Assembly: GCF_024707545.1 (NCBI RefSeq)
Contig: NZ_CP062229.1
Coordinates: forward strand, 5,933,501 to 5,997,500
Length of the DNA: 64,000 bases
Reading direction: 5' to 3'
Source of the DNA: Mesorhizobium onobrychidis
Lineage (GTDB): Bacteria; Pseudomonadota; Alphaproteobacteria; Rhizobiales; Rhizobiaceae
The notes under the pieces are model-generated. The model made no database searches. It was not told the origin of the DNA and saw nothing but the letters and a program-made list of their open reading frames with translations. Position numbers and translations under genes: made by a program. Positions 8,470 to 17,976 of this stretch are shown one piece after another; the stretch's first letter is position 1, and each line of letters opens with the position of its first letter.

Positions 8470-9198
8470 TCAGAGCAGAGGGTCGATAATGGCCGAGATT
8501 TCCTCAATCGACAGCGCCCCCTTGTAGGTCTTTCCGTTGATAAAGAAGGTCGGCGTCGAGTCGACCTTGAATTCATCGGCGCCGCGCTTTTGGACCGATC
8601 TCACATCGTCCAGAAGTTTCTGGTCCGTCAAGCAGGCCTCGAAGGACTCCTGTGTAAAACCGGCCATCTTGGAGATTTGCAGCAGGGCGTCCTTGGTATT
8701 GGCGACACCTGCCCAGTTCGCCTGCTGCCTGAACAGAACGTCCACCATCGGGAAATAATTGTCTTTGGAGCAGCGCGCCAGCATGAAACCAGCCTCGGCG
8801 CTCGGGTCGAACGGAAATTCGCGCAGGATAAGGCGTGCCTTGCCGGTATCGATATATTTCGTCTTCAGCTCCGGCAGGGTGGTTTCGTGGAAATGCGCGC
8901 AGTGCGGGCAGGTCATCGAGGCATATTCGACGATGGTGACCTTCGCGTCGTCTTTGCCCAATTGCTCGTCGGGTAGCGCGCCGGGTTTCAGCAAGGCCGC
9001 CATGTCCACCGTGCCCTGGGCCTCAGGCGCCTTGGCCGCGGCCGGAGTGGCCGGCTTCATCGGATCGGCGGGGGCCGCAGGTTTCACATCCTCCGCCACG
9101 GCTTTGTCACCCGAGTCGCTGCAGGCGGCGAGCAGAGCCACCGCCGGAATGGCGGCCAGCGACGACAGGAGGTTTCTGCGGGACAAAAGACGGGTCAT
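8470..9198 (-). CDS. DsbA-family thioredoxin-fold lipoprotein
   Basis: A 242-residue envelope protein. The start is taken at ATG 9198 with AGGTG just upstream; a GTG three codons earlier is the alternative. An arginine-rich n-region and hydrophobic stretch end in the lipobox LLAAC (Cys near residue 26), so it is probably lipid-anchored. An Ala/Pro-rich linker leads to a thioredoxin domain with active site CPHC at about residues 97-100 and the cis-proline region VDSTPTFFINGK. It probably catalyses periplasmic disulfide formation or isomerisation, like the DsbA/BdbD group. It is transcribed after dciA with a 130-bp gap, an arrangement seen in Rhizobiales. Confidence 0.9.
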   Translation of the reverse strand: MTRLLSRRNLLSSLAAIPAVALLAACSDSGDKAVAEDVKPAAPADPMKPATPAAAKAPEAQGTVDMAALLKPGALPDEQLGKDDAKVTIVEYASMTCPHCAHFHETTLPELKTKYIDTGKARLILREFPFDPSAEAGFMLARCSKDNYFPMVDVLFRQQANWAGVANTKDALLQISKMAGFTQESFEACLTDQKLLDDVRSVQKRGADEFKVDSTPTFFINGKTYKGALSIEEISAIIDPLL

Positions 9199-9328
9199 AC
9201 GAATCACCTGACAATGGTTGGATTTTGCAATGCAAAGGCTAGAAAAGGCGAGAGTTGGCGCGAATTAAGGCATCGCCGTCCCCATTCCAATCGCCAAATC
9301 TTGGGTACGCGATCACGAAAGCGCGAGA

Positions 9329-9829
9329 TTATACTTTCTTTTGACCGAGAATGGTGGCGCCGAGCCGCTCCAGCGAAGCGCGCAGCCCGTCATCCTCGAT
9401 CATTCCGACAGTGCCTGACAACTTCACCTTCTCGGCCGCGGTCAGCGGCCGAAAGCTTGGTTTAGGCCGCCCTTTGTCCGCCGTCACCGGCTTTTGCACG
9501 ATTCTGATCCGGCCGATAGCGTTGAAGCCGAGGAAGGCGTTGACCCTGTTGATGATCTCGCCGGTCTCGTGCTGCAGATGGAGGGCGGCCATGCCTTCGC
9601 AGGCGATGACCAGCACCGCCGGCTCGAACGGATCATCTTCATGCATGCGGCGCGGCCACTGGATCTTTTCAGGGCGCGAACGGCTGGCAAGCCGCGGCCC
9701 GGCAATCTCCTCCCATGACTGGACGAGCCCGATCGACATGCCGGCCCGCTTGCGCAACACCGGATCGAGAATCTGGGTTGCGAGATCACTCACCGGAACG
9801 GGATTGCCGAAGGGCCTTTTCCCTGCCAT
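9329..9829 (-). CDS. dciA: DciA-like DUF721 protein
   Basis: A 166-residue protein from the ATG at 9829 (MAGKRPFGNPVP), which has GGAGAA seven bases upstream; the frame continues 11 codons further without a site. The segment GLVQSWEEIAGPRLASRSRP is the conserved core of DUF721, the family of DciA. DciA acts in loading or operating the replicative helicase DnaB in bacteria that lack DnaC. The C-terminus is less conserved. It is divergent from mutY with only 55 bp between starts, so the two promoters must overlap or lie within genes. Confidence 0.85.
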   Translation of the reverse strand: MAGKRPFGNPVPVSDLATQILDPVLRKRAGMSIGLVQSWEEIAGPRLASRSRPEKIQWPRRMHEDDPFEPAVLVIACEGMAALHLQHETGEIINRVNAFLGFNAIGRIRIVQKPVTADKGRPKPSFRPLTAAEKVKLSGTVGMIEDDGLRASLERLGATILGQKKV

Positions 9830-9884
9830 GTGCGTTCTCCAGTCACGACCTTCACCACGCATCGGTTAGGCCAGTCCTCGATCA

Positions 9885-11069
9885 ATGGCACTGCACGACC
9901 AGACCCGCAAGACCGCATCCGGAGTTGGCAGCAAAGCCGCATCTGGGGACAGCGGCAGAGCCGCGTCTGGAGACAGCGGCAGAGCCGCGTCTGGAGACAG
10001 CGACCACATCGCGTCCCGCCTGCTTGGCTGGTACGACGCGCATCACCGCGACTTGCCGTGGCGCATTGCGCCGCGCGAATTGGCACGCGGCATACGGCCC
10101 GATCCCTACCGCGTCTGGCTTTCCGAAGTTATGCTGCAGCAGACCACGGTCGAAGCGGTAAAATCCTATTTCCGGGCTTTTGTCGAGAAATGGCCTGATG
10201 TCGAGGCGTTGGCCGCCTCACCGACCGAAGATGTGATGAAGGCCTGGGCCGGGCTCGGCTATTATTCCCGCGCGCGCAATCTCAAGGCCTGCGCCGATTT
10301 CGTCGCACGGCAAGGTGGCAGGTTTCCGGATACGCAAGCTGGCTTGAGAGAACTGCCCGGCATCGGCGCCTACACGGCGGCTGCGATCGCGGCGATCGCC
10401 TTCGACCAGCCCGCCGCGGTCGTCGACGGCAACGTCGAGCGGGTCGTTTCCCGGCTGTTTTCGATCGTCACGCCGCTGAGCGAAGCCAAGGGGGACATAC
10501 GCACCTATGTCGAGCGCATGGTTCCAGCGACCAGACCTGGCGATTTCGCTCAGGCAATGATGGATCTCGGCGCGACGATCTGCACGCCACGGCGACCGCG
10601 TTGCATGCTGTGCCCGCTGCGGGAGGATTGCAGCGCCACTGTTTCAAGCGATCCCGAGCGTTTCCCTATCCGCCTGCCGAAGGGTGAGAAACCATTGCGG
10701 CGCGGGGCTGCCTTCGTTGCCGTACGTGACGACGGCGCCGTTCTTTTGCGCAAACGTGCGGATAAAGGCCTGCTCGGCGGCATGACCGAAGTACCGACGA
10801 CCGGCTGGACCGCGCGGATCGACGGCGCCACCACGGACGCGGCGGCGCCCTTCCCCGGCAACTGGAGGCCAGCCGGCCGGATTGGCCATGTCTTCACCCA
10901 TTTCGCGCTCGAACTCGACGTCTTCAAAACGATGACCGATGGCGCCGCCCCTGCGGGGCATTTCTGGTCGCTGGCCCATGAAATTTCCGGCGAAGCGCTG
11001 CCCACTGTCATGAAAAAGGTAATCGAAGCGGCGATACCGGGCGCGACGAAGAAGCAGCGCGCACATTGA
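9885..11069 (+). CDS. mutY: A/G-specific adenine DNA glycosylase MutY
   Basis: A 394-residue base-excision enzyme removing adenine mispaired with 8-oxoguanine. The catalytic Glu is E81 in LSEVMLQQT; the helix-hairpin-helix is LPGIGAYTAAAI; the conserved Asp is D180 in VDGNVERV. The 4Fe-4S ligands C232, C239, C242 and C248 have the canonical C-x6-C-x2-C-x5-C spacing, and a C-terminal NUDIX-like domain recognises 8-oxoG. Conserved sequence starts only around residue 42; residues 16-40 are a low-complexity segment made of 24-bp DNA repeats. The start could therefore be annotated differently, although no better ATG follows before the conserved region. Confidence 0.96.
   Translation: MALHDQTRKTASGVGSKAASGDSGRAASGDSGRAASGDSDHIASRLLGWYDAHHRDLPWRIAPRELARGIRPDPYRVWLSEVMLQQTTVEAVKSYFRAFVEKWPDVEALAASPTEDVMKAWAGLGYYSRARNLKACADFVARQGGRFPDTQAGLRELPGIGAYTAAAIAAIAFDQPAAVVDGNVERVVSRLFSIVTPLSEAKGDIRTYVERMVPATRPGDFAQAMMDLGATICTPRRPRCMLCPLREDCSATVSSDPERFPIRLPKGEKPLRRGAAFVAVRDDGAVLLRKRADKGLLGGMTEVPTTGWTARIDGATTDAAAPFPGNWRPAGRIGHVFTHFALELDVFKTMTDGAAPAGHFWSLAHEISGEALPTVMKKVIEAAIPGATKKQRAH
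9930..9998 (+). repeat. In-frame 24-bp tandem repeat in the 5' end of mutY
   Basis: Two identical 24-bp units (9951-9974 and 9975-9998, each starting AGCGGCAGAGCCGCGTCTGG) follow a degenerate 21-bp copy at 9930-9950. Each unit encodes SGRAASGD. The length is a multiple of 3, so copy-number change keeps the mutY frame. The repeat lies before the catalytic domain. Confidence 0.9.
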
Positions 11070-11114
11070 ATCGCCCACATCGCCTCACATTGAATTGCGT
11101 TGACGAGGACAAGA

Positions 11115-11726
11115 ATGACCGAAATCCGCCACATCGTTTTCGACATCGGCAGAGTGCTGATTCACTACGATCCGAACTTGCCCTTCAGCCGATTGATCCC
11201 CGACGCCGAAGAGCGGAAATGGTTCTTCGACAATGTCTGCACGCATGACTGGAACATCGAGCAGGACCGCGGCCGGACCTGGGAAGAGGCCGAGGCTCTG
11301 CTGATCGCCCAACACCCGGACCACGCCGAAAACATCCGCAACTTCCGCCGCCTCTGGCACGAGATGGTGCCGCACGCCTATGACGACAGCGTCCAGATCA
11401 TGGACAAGCTGATCGAGAGCGGCCACGATGTGACCATGCTGACCAATTTCGCCGCCGACACGCTTGCCGAAGCCCGGCAGCGTTTCGATTTTCTCAACCG
11501 ACCGCGCGGTGTGACCATTTCGGGCGAGATCGGCATGATCAAGCCGGATCGTGGCATTTACGACCATCACGTCGCCGCGTTCGGCCTCGAGCCCGCGGCC
11601 ACGCTGTTCATCGACGACAGCCAGAAGAATGTCGACGGCGCCAAGGCGGCCGGCTGGCAGTCGGTGCTGTTCACTGACGCAAAGACGCTCGAGGCGGACC
11701 TCGATCGCCTGGGGATCAGAGTGTGA
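11115..11726 (+). CDS. HAD-superfamily hydrolase, YihX-like
   Basis: A 203-residue cytoplasmic protein started at ATG 11115, preceded by GGACAAGA; the frame opens 5 codons earlier. Motif I is FDIGRVLI with nucleophile D10 and Gly in place of the second Asp, as in YihX-type glucose-1-phosphatases. Motif II is in MLTNFAAD, the motif III lysine is in GMIKPD, and motif IV is LFIDDSQKNVDGA. A sugar-phosphate phosphatase activity is likely by family, but the substrate is unknown. It follows mutY by 45 bp in the same direction and may share its transcript. Confidence 0.88.
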   Translation: MTEIRHIVFDIGRVLIHYDPNLPFSRLIPDAEERKWFFDNVCTHDWNIEQDRGRTWEEAEALLIAQHPDHAENIRNFRRLWHEMVPHAYDDSVQIMDKLIESGHDVTMLTNFAADTLAEARQRFDFLNRPRGVTISGEIGMIKPDRGIYDHHVAAFGLEPAATLFIDDSQKNVDGAKAAGWQSVLFTDAKTLEADLDRLGIRV

Positions 11727-11948
11727 TCACTGCGACGGGCCTGACCGATAACCCGCTTCAACATGGCGGATTGCAAAAGGATCCGTAGTCAGGCCCAGTA
11801 CAATCGGGTGAGTTAACAGGTGGCGAAGCGCGCAACGGCTGAATCTGTGTTTGTCCTCTCAAGCTGATGGACAAGACGGCATGTGATGGTGGTGCAGTCG
11901 CTGAGACGCGCGCTCCACGGCGCTGCTATCGGATCGCGTCGTCGGGCG
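11727..11948. other. Intergenic, no gene recognised
   Basis: Between two convergent genes (HAD hydrolase and PheC-like protein). Only short out-of-family open frames are present. No clear terminator hairpin was identified. Confidence 0.4.
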
Positions 11949-12743
11949 CTACTTGACGTGAGAATCGTAGATGCGGTCGAACTCACCCGTCGCCTTGGCA
12001 AGATGAAGCCACTGGTCGACATAGGCCTTGAAGACGACGGCACCCTCAGGAAGCATATAACCCATTTCGCCATATTGGAGCGGCTTCTCGGGGTTGATCG
12101 CGCAAAGGCCAGGGTGGAGTTTCTCCTGCAGCTCGGTTTCGACCGATTCGGCGATCATAATATCGGCTTTGCCGTCAAGAATTTTCTGGAAGATCGTGAC
12201 ATTGTCCGGGTAGATCTCAATTTTAGCGTCACTGAGTTTTTCACGCACGAATTTCTCGTTGGTCCCGCCGGGATTAACAATCACAGTCACATCCGGCTTG
12301 TCGATGTCGGGAATCGACTGGAATTTCGCCTCGTCCTCGCAGCGCGCAATCGGCGCCTTGCCGTTGACGAGATAGGGTTCGCTGAAGAACACCTGCTTCT
12401 GGCGTTCCAGGGTCACCGAAATGCCACCCATCGCGATGTCACACTTACCGGTTGTAAAATCGGCCAGCAACGTTTTCCAGGTAGTCGCCACGAAGTCCGC
12501 CTCGACCCCTAGTGAACTTGCCAGAGATTTTGCGAGATCGATATCGATGCCCTGGTAATTGTTCGCGGTCTTGTCATGAAAGGTGAAGGGCTTGTAGTCG
12601 CCGGTCGTACAAACGCGCAGCTTGCCGTCCTTGATAATCGCATCAAGCTGGTTTTCTGCGCCGGTGTGCTGCGCAATCGCCGGAGGGGCCAACAACGCCA
12701 TGACGAGGGCGGCGGCGACAAACGGCGAGGCAAGAGCTTTCAT
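11949..12743 (-). CDS. Periplasmic cyclohexadienyl dehydratase-like protein (PheC type)
   Basis: A 264-residue protein with a cleavable signal peptide (hydrophobic residues 8-22, cleavage near AIAQ). The mature part belongs to solute-binding family 3. Specific stretches match my recollection of Pseudomonas PheC: TTGDYKPF, IVNPGGTNEKF, YPDNVTIFQKILDGKADIM and YVDQWLH. E202 in SVETELQEKLHP occupies the place of the Glu I recall as catalytic in PheC, which converts prephenate or arogenate to phenylpyruvate or phenylalanine in the periplasm. No permease or ATPase gene adjoins, which argues against an ordinary amino-acid transporter subunit, though a binding-only role remains possible. Confidence 0.78.
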   Translation of the reverse strand: MKALASPFVAAALVMALLAPPAIAQHTGAENQLDAIIKDGKLRVCTTGDYKPFTFHDKTANNYQGIDIDLAKSLASSLGVEADFVATTWKTLLADFTTGKCDIAMGGISVTLERQKQVFFSEPYLVNGKAPIARCEDEAKFQSIPDIDKPDVTVIVNPGGTNEKFVREKLSDAKIEIYPDNVTIFQKILDGKADIMIAESVETELQEKLHPGLCAINPEKPLQYGEMGYMLPEGAVVFKAYVDQWLHLAKATGEFDRIYDSHVK

Positions 12744-12887
12744 GGAATTGGTCTCCGTTGGATAAGGGAATCAAGCATTCGAGAAACGGTGGGCAAGGTC
12801 AATAACTCTTCCTGGGGAATCGCTCACCGTAATCCCTCCGACGGGGCGGCTTTCGTTTGTGACGGCTTGTTGGTCAGGAGCAGAATG

Positions 12888-12913
12888 TGTGTATTTAGTC
12901 CAATCTATACACA
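12888..12913. promoter_or_regulatory. Inverted repeat upstream of vapB, probable autoregulatory operator
   Basis: TGTGTAT (12888-12894) and ATACACA (12907-12913) are a perfect 7-bp inverted pair separated by 12 bp, ending 12 bp before the vapB ATG. VapB/VapC complexes typically repress their own promoter through such palindromes. The position overlaps where a promoter would lie. Confidence 0.65.
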
Positions 12914-12925
12914 TCGAGAATCACC

Positions 12926-13138
12926 ATGCGAACCAACATCAAACTCGACGACGAATTGATCGCGGAGGCCATGGCCGCCTCCGGTCTCAAGACCAAGAAA
13001 GCGACGATTGAGGCGGCACTGCGCACTCTGGTGCGCCGGCACCGGCAGGATATGGCTATCGCCGCCCTTGCTGGCGCCGGCTGGGAGGGCGATCTTGACG
13101 CCATGCGGGAAGGCCGTTCGCCCGATCGGCATCGATGA
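12926..13138 (+). CDS. vapB: VapB-family antitoxin
   Basis: A 70-residue protein. The N-terminal MRTNIKLDDELIAEAMAASG is a ribbon-helix-helix type DNA-binding segment of the VapB family (DUF2191-like). The C-terminal tail, rich in Gly, Arg and Asp, would bind and neutralise the PIN toxin. It overlaps the vapC start by 4 bp (ATGA), which gives coupled translation. An inverted repeat just upstream is a likely self-binding site. Length is typical and there is no sign of damage. Confidence 0.88.
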   Translation: MRTNIKLDDELIAEAMAASGLKTKKATIEAALRTLVRRHRQDMAIAALAGAGWEGDLDAMREGRSPDRHR

Positions 13139-13524
13139 TCGTCGTCGACAGTTCCGTGTGGATCGCCCATCTCCGCAATACGGACAGCGTCTCGGTCGGT
13201 AAGCTCAGACATCTCGATGACACTCAGGAGATTCTGGTCGGAGACTTGATCCTGCTGGAAGTGCTACAAGGCGCGCTCAACGAACCGCATGCCCAACTGA
13301 TTGAGCGGAACCTCCGACAATTCGCCATTGTGCCGATGCTGGATCCGGCGACGGCAGTCGAAGCTGCCCGAAACTACCGCATGCTCCGGCAGCGGGGCAT
13401 CACCATGCGCAAGACAATCGATATGATTATCGGCACATTCTGCATCCAGGGCGGACACGCGCTGTTGCATGATGAACGAGACTTCGACCCGATGGTTCGT
13501 TACCTCGGTCTGCGACTCGCGTGA
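13135..13524 (+). CDS. vapC: VapC-family PIN-domain ribonuclease toxin
   Basis: A 129-residue PIN-domain protein. Acidic metal-binding residues are in place: D5 in IVVDSSVWIAHL, E42 in LILLEVLQG, D96 in RKTIDMIIGTFC and the D113/D116 cluster in LLHDERDFDPM. VapC toxins cleave specific RNAs, often tRNAs, when freed from VapB. The pair looks intact and active. A decayed threonine-aldolase-type fragment lies downstream, so the toxin-antitoxin pair sits in a small accessory patch between pheC-like and ccrM. Confidence 0.9.
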   Translation: MIVVDSSVWIAHLRNTDSVSVGKLRHLDDTQEILVGDLILLEVLQGALNEPHAQLIERNLRQFAIVPMLDPATAVEAARNYRMLRQRGITMRKTIDMIIGTFCIQGGHALLHDERDFDPMVRYLGLRLA

Positions 13525-13599
13525 TCGTGAGATTCCAACCGGCGAGCGCTGGTCTTTCCTCCACAGGTGTGTGTGTGGCATCATCGGTCGAGGCGATGC

Positions 13600-13727
13600 G
13601 ACGAGCGGAATGACGAAGACCCGACGACGGCATTGGCGGAGCGCGTCGCGGCACTTCTCGGTCGAGAAATCGCGATCCTGCTTCCTTCCGGGAACGATGT
13701 GCAACGAGACCGCTGTAGCGGTTATTG
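13600..13727 (+). pseudogene. Remnant of a threonine-aldolase/beta-eliminating-lyase family gene
   Basis: One frame reads NDEDPTTALAERVAALLGRE followed by IAILLPSG. A one-base shift at GGGAACGATG then continues as TMCNETAVAVI. This is the N-terminal signature of the PLP-dependent threonine aldolase family (EDPT...ERVAALLG...LPSGTMCN). Only about 40 residues remain, and both the N-terminus and the PLP-lysine domain are absent. It is a small relic left between vapC and ccrM. Confidence 0.7.
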
Positions 13728-14888
<1,161 letters not shown>

Positions 14889-15033
14889 TTACTCCCTGTT
14901 ATGGTTACCGATCAGCGTAAATATTCGGTGAAGGCCGAGGGTGCGGACCCCGGGTAATTTGCGAAGATCGGCCTGTTGGTGTATGCCGCGCCGCCTGAAC
15001 CGTCCCAGCCTCCCTCCCGCTTTCCGGATCGCT

Positions 15034-15723
15034 ATGCCCCAGCCAGACCTTGTCATCTTCGATTGCGACGGCGTGCTCGTCGATTCAGAAATCATCGCCG
15101 CGCGCATCGAAGCCGAGCTTTTGACGTCGGCCGGTTACGAGATATCGGCCGAGGAGATTTCCGAAACCTATGCCGGGCTGACCTTCAAGGACATCATGAT
15201 GCGGGTCGAGGAAAAGTCCCGCATCCCGTTCCAGGCTTCACTGATCGACCGGGAGGAAGAATTGGTCGACCGCAGGCTGCGCAGCGACGTGCGCGCCATC
15301 GACGGGGCGCACGAGGCGGTCGCCGCGGTGACGGCGCCGCGTTGCATCTGCTCGAATTCGCGCACCGAGCGGATCGAATTCATGTTGGAGAAGGTGCGTC
15401 TGCTGCCGTTTTTCACCGGCCGGATTTTTTCGTCGCTGGAAACGCCGGGCGGAAAATCCAAGCCGGCGCCCGACGTGTTTCTCTTTGCCGCGGAAAAGCT
15501 CAAGGCCGACCCGGCGAACACCTTCGTCATCGAAGATTCCGTGCACGGCGTGACCGGCGCCAGGACAGCCGGCATGCGTGTGATCGGCTTCACCGGAGCG
15601 GCGCACAGCTATCCCGGGCATGCCGACGCGCTGACCGAGGCCGGCGCCGAAACGGTCATCCGCCGCTGGGCGGAACTGAAAAGCGTGATCGCCGCCCTGT
15701 CGGAGTGGTCGGCGGATGCGTGA
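15034..15723 (+). CDS. HAD-family phosphatase (GPH/beta-phosphoglucomutase-like)
   Basis: A 229-residue protein starting at ATG 15034 (MPQPDLVIFDCDGVLVDSE); the frame continues upstream but the conserved part begins here. D10 and D12 form motif I, CSNSR is motif II, KSKPAPDVF holds the motif III lysine and VIEDSVHGVTGA is motif IV. The alpha-helical cap between motifs I and II marks subclass IA, like phosphoglycolate phosphatases and beta-phosphoglucomutases. The substrate is unresolved. It is divergent from ccrM, with 172 bp between the starts. Confidence 0.88.
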   Translation: MPQPDLVIFDCDGVLVDSEIIAARIEAELLTSAGYEISAEEISETYAGLTFKDIMMRVEEKSRIPFQASLIDREEELVDRRLRSDVRAIDGAHEAVAAVTAPRCICSNSRTERIEFMLEKVRLLPFFTGRIFSSLETPGGKSKPAPDVFLFAAEKLKADPANTFVIEDSVHGVTGARTAGMRVIGFTGAAHSYPGHADALTEAGAETVIRRWAELKSVIAALSEWSADA

Positions 15724-15762
15724 AGCAGGCGTCCAAATGGACGCGCAGCTCCAAAGCTGCGG

Positions 15763-16437
15763 CTATTCGGCCGCGGCAATCTTCTTGTCGGTCTTCTTCG
15801 GTGGGCCTTCGTCATAGCCGGCGAACGCCTGATAATCCTTCGCGGTCGGCTCGGGAACGACAACGTTCGAATCGGTGAAGACGAACTGGGTGGCACTCGA
15901 GGGATTGGTAACCTGGACCTGATGTTGGTGAAGCTGCGAGTAAAGGACCTCGGTGCCATGCATCACCGCGATACGGATCGGCATGGTGATGGTGCCCGGG
16001 CTGAACATCGGTCCCGGAACGACCTTGCCGGCGACGGCGATCTTCATCGTCAGCGAGCCGTCGGCACGGTTGCAGTCGCGGGTCACATCGGTGATCGAGG
16101 CCTGATAGATGATCTTCGCGGAATCATCCTGCTGGTCGCTGCTCACGTCAAGCGCAGCAGCTTCGGCGTCCTGAGCGGCGGCTTTTTTCTTGGGTTTTTG
16201 GCTGCCCTTGGAATAGGTGTTGAAGAAGGCGGTGCCGTCGCGCAGCGTCACTTTCGGACAATAGGCCTGCAATTGGCTGGCGAGAACCTTGGGATCCGGC
16301 GGTGGTGGCGGTGTCGTGTCCGTCTTTCCGAAACCTAGGATGCTATTGCCGGCTGATTGGCAGCCGGCGGCGGTAAGCATAAAGCCGGTGAGCGCCAGAC
16401 CCGCGACAAAACGACCGTTGAATGTATGAAACGCCAT
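15763..16437 (-). CDS. Hypothetical outer-envelope lipoprotein
   Basis: A 224-residue protein from ATG 16437, preceded by GAGAGGGA; upstream codons in the frame are not conserved-looking. The signal peptide ends in the lipobox LTAAGC (Cys about residue 26). The mature part has a proline run, a Lys/Ala-rich low-complexity region and a beta-rich C-terminal half including ITDVTRDCNRADGSLTMKIA. It resembles uncharacterised rhizobial lipoproteins of similar size. I do not recognise a function. It is divergent from thrC with 127 bp between starts. Confidence 0.75.
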   Translation of the reverse strand: MAFHTFNGRFVAGLALTGFMLTAAGCQSAGNSILGFGKTDTTPPPPPDPKVLASQLQAYCPKVTLRDGTAFFNTYSKGSQKPKKKAAAQDAEAAALDVSSDQQDDSAKIIYQASITDVTRDCNRADGSLTMKIAVAGKVVPGPMFSPGTITMPIRIAVMHGTEVLYSQLHQHQVQVTNPSSATQFVFTDSNVVVPEPTAKDYQAFAGYDEGPPKKTDKKIAAAE

Positions 16438-16564
16438 GAACTGCACTTCCCTCTCGCAAAGCGGGTGACGTATATCAACCGCGCGGCAAAAATGCGACTG
16501 AGCAAGTACGGAAATTAACCACTTTGCCGCGGACGAAACCGCCCGGCAGCAATGGAACATGACG

Positions 16565-17962
16565 ATGCAATATGTGAGTACCCGCGGGGAAGCGCCCGTG
16601 CTTGGATTTTCCGACGCGGTGCTGGCGGGCTTGGCGCGCGATGGCGGTCTTTATGTGCCTGATACCTGGCCGCAGTTTTCGGCGGCAGAGATCCGCGCCA
16701 TGCGCGGCCTTGCCTATCCCGACCTCGCCATCCGCGTGCTGTCGCCGTTTCTCGGCGGCGAGATCGCGATGCCGGTGTTCGAACGCCTGGTGCGCGAAGC
16801 CTATGCGACCTTCCGTCACGAGGCGGTCTGCCCGCTGGTGCAGACCGGCTCGAACATGTTCGTTCTGGAACTCTTTCATGGCCCGACGCTTGCCTTCAAG
16901 GACGTGGCCATGCAGCTTCTCGCCCGGCTGATGGACCATGTGCTTGCCGAACGCGACCAGCGCGCCACCATTGTCGGCGCCACGTCCGGCGATACCGGCG
17001 GGGCTGCCATCGATGCCTTCGCCGGGCGCAACCGCACCGACATCTTCGTGCTTTTCCCGCACGGCCGGGTCTCGCCGGTGCAGCAGCGGCAGATGACGAC
17101 GTCCATCGCCGCAAATGTCCACGCACTGGCGGTCGAAGGCAATTTCGACGATTGCCAGGGTCTGGTGAAGGACATGTTCAACGATCACGGTTTTCGCGAC
17201 CGGGTATCGCTGTCGGGGGTCAATTCGATCAACTGGGCCCGCATCATGGCCCAGATCGTCTATTATTTCTCATCGGCGCTGTCGCTCGGCGCGCCCGACC
17301 GGCCGGTTTCCTTCACCGTGCCGACCGGCAATTTCGGCGACATCTTCGCCGGCTACGCCGCCAAGAAGATGGGGCTGCCGATCGAGCGGCTGATCATCGC
17401 GACCAATGACAACGACATTCTGGCGCGCACGCTGTCGAGCGGCGAGTATCGTACGAAAGGCGTCTTTTCGACCACGTCGCCGTCGATGGACATCCAGGTC
17501 TCTTCGAATTTCGAGCGCTTGCTGTTCGAGGCGGCCGGCCGCGATGCCCCGACCGTGCGGCGCTACATGAGCGGCCTCAAGCAGTCCGGCGCCTTCACCA
17601 TCGAAGCCGGCGAGATCGCCAGGATCCGCTCCGAATTCGATGCCGGCCGTTCGACCATGGACGAAGTCGCCGCTACGATCCGCTCGACGCTCGCGGCCAG
17701 CAACTATCTGCTTGACCCGCACACGGCCGCGGCCATGCATGTTGCGGCTGCGACGGCCACCAATGCCGTGCCGATGGTGGTGCTGGGCACAGCCCATCCG
17801 GCAAAGTTCCCGGCCGCCGTCGAAGCCGCCAGCGGCGTGTCGCCTGCCCTGCCCGCATGGCTAGGCGGATTGATGAGTGCCGAGGAAAAATACACGGTAC
17901 TTCCATCCGACCTGAAAATGGTGGAAGATTATGTTAGCCGCCACACGCGGGCGGCAAGTTAG
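16565..17962 (+). CDS. thrC: Threonine synthase
   Basis: A 465-residue PLP enzyme converting O-phosphohomoserine to threonine. The start MQYVSTRGEAP is the conserved N-terminus; an ATG two codons upstream (16559) is equally possible. The PLP lysine lies in HGPTLAFKDVAMQ near residue 112, the phosphate-binding loop is ATSGDTGGAAI, and the C-terminal AHPAKFPAAVEAASG is typical of the longer yeast-type (ThrC2) class. It lies 14 bp upstream of the M16 peptidase, a linkage common in Rhizobiales. thrB is 16 kb away in this window. Confidence 0.96.
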   Translation: MQYVSTRGEAPVLGFSDAVLAGLARDGGLYVPDTWPQFSAAEIRAMRGLAYPDLAIRVLSPFLGGEIAMPVFERLVREAYATFRHEAVCPLVQTGSNMFVLELFHGPTLAFKDVAMQLLARLMDHVLAERDQRATIVGATSGDTGGAAIDAFAGRNRTDIFVLFPHGRVSPVQQRQMTTSIAANVHALAVEGNFDDCQGLVKDMFNDHGFRDRVSLSGVNSINWARIMAQIVYYFSSALSLGAPDRPVSFTVPTGNFGDIFAGYAAKKMGLPIERLIIATNDNDILARTLSSGEYRTKGVFSTTSPSMDIQVSSNFERLLFEAAGRDAPTVRRYMSGLKQSGAFTIEAGEIARIRSEFDAGRSTMDEVAATIRSTLAASNYLLDPHTAAAMHVAAATATNAVPMVVLGTAHPAKFPAAVEAASGVSPALPAWLGGLMSAEEKYTVLPSDLKMVEDYVSRHTRAAS

Positions 17963-17976
17963 GGAGTATTTGCTAT

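Noticed and set aside
6046..8976. 976-codon open frame on the plus strand opposite smc
   Set aside because: It is antisense to the conserved smc and DsbA-like genes and arises from high GC and coiled-coil codon usage. The translation has no family features.
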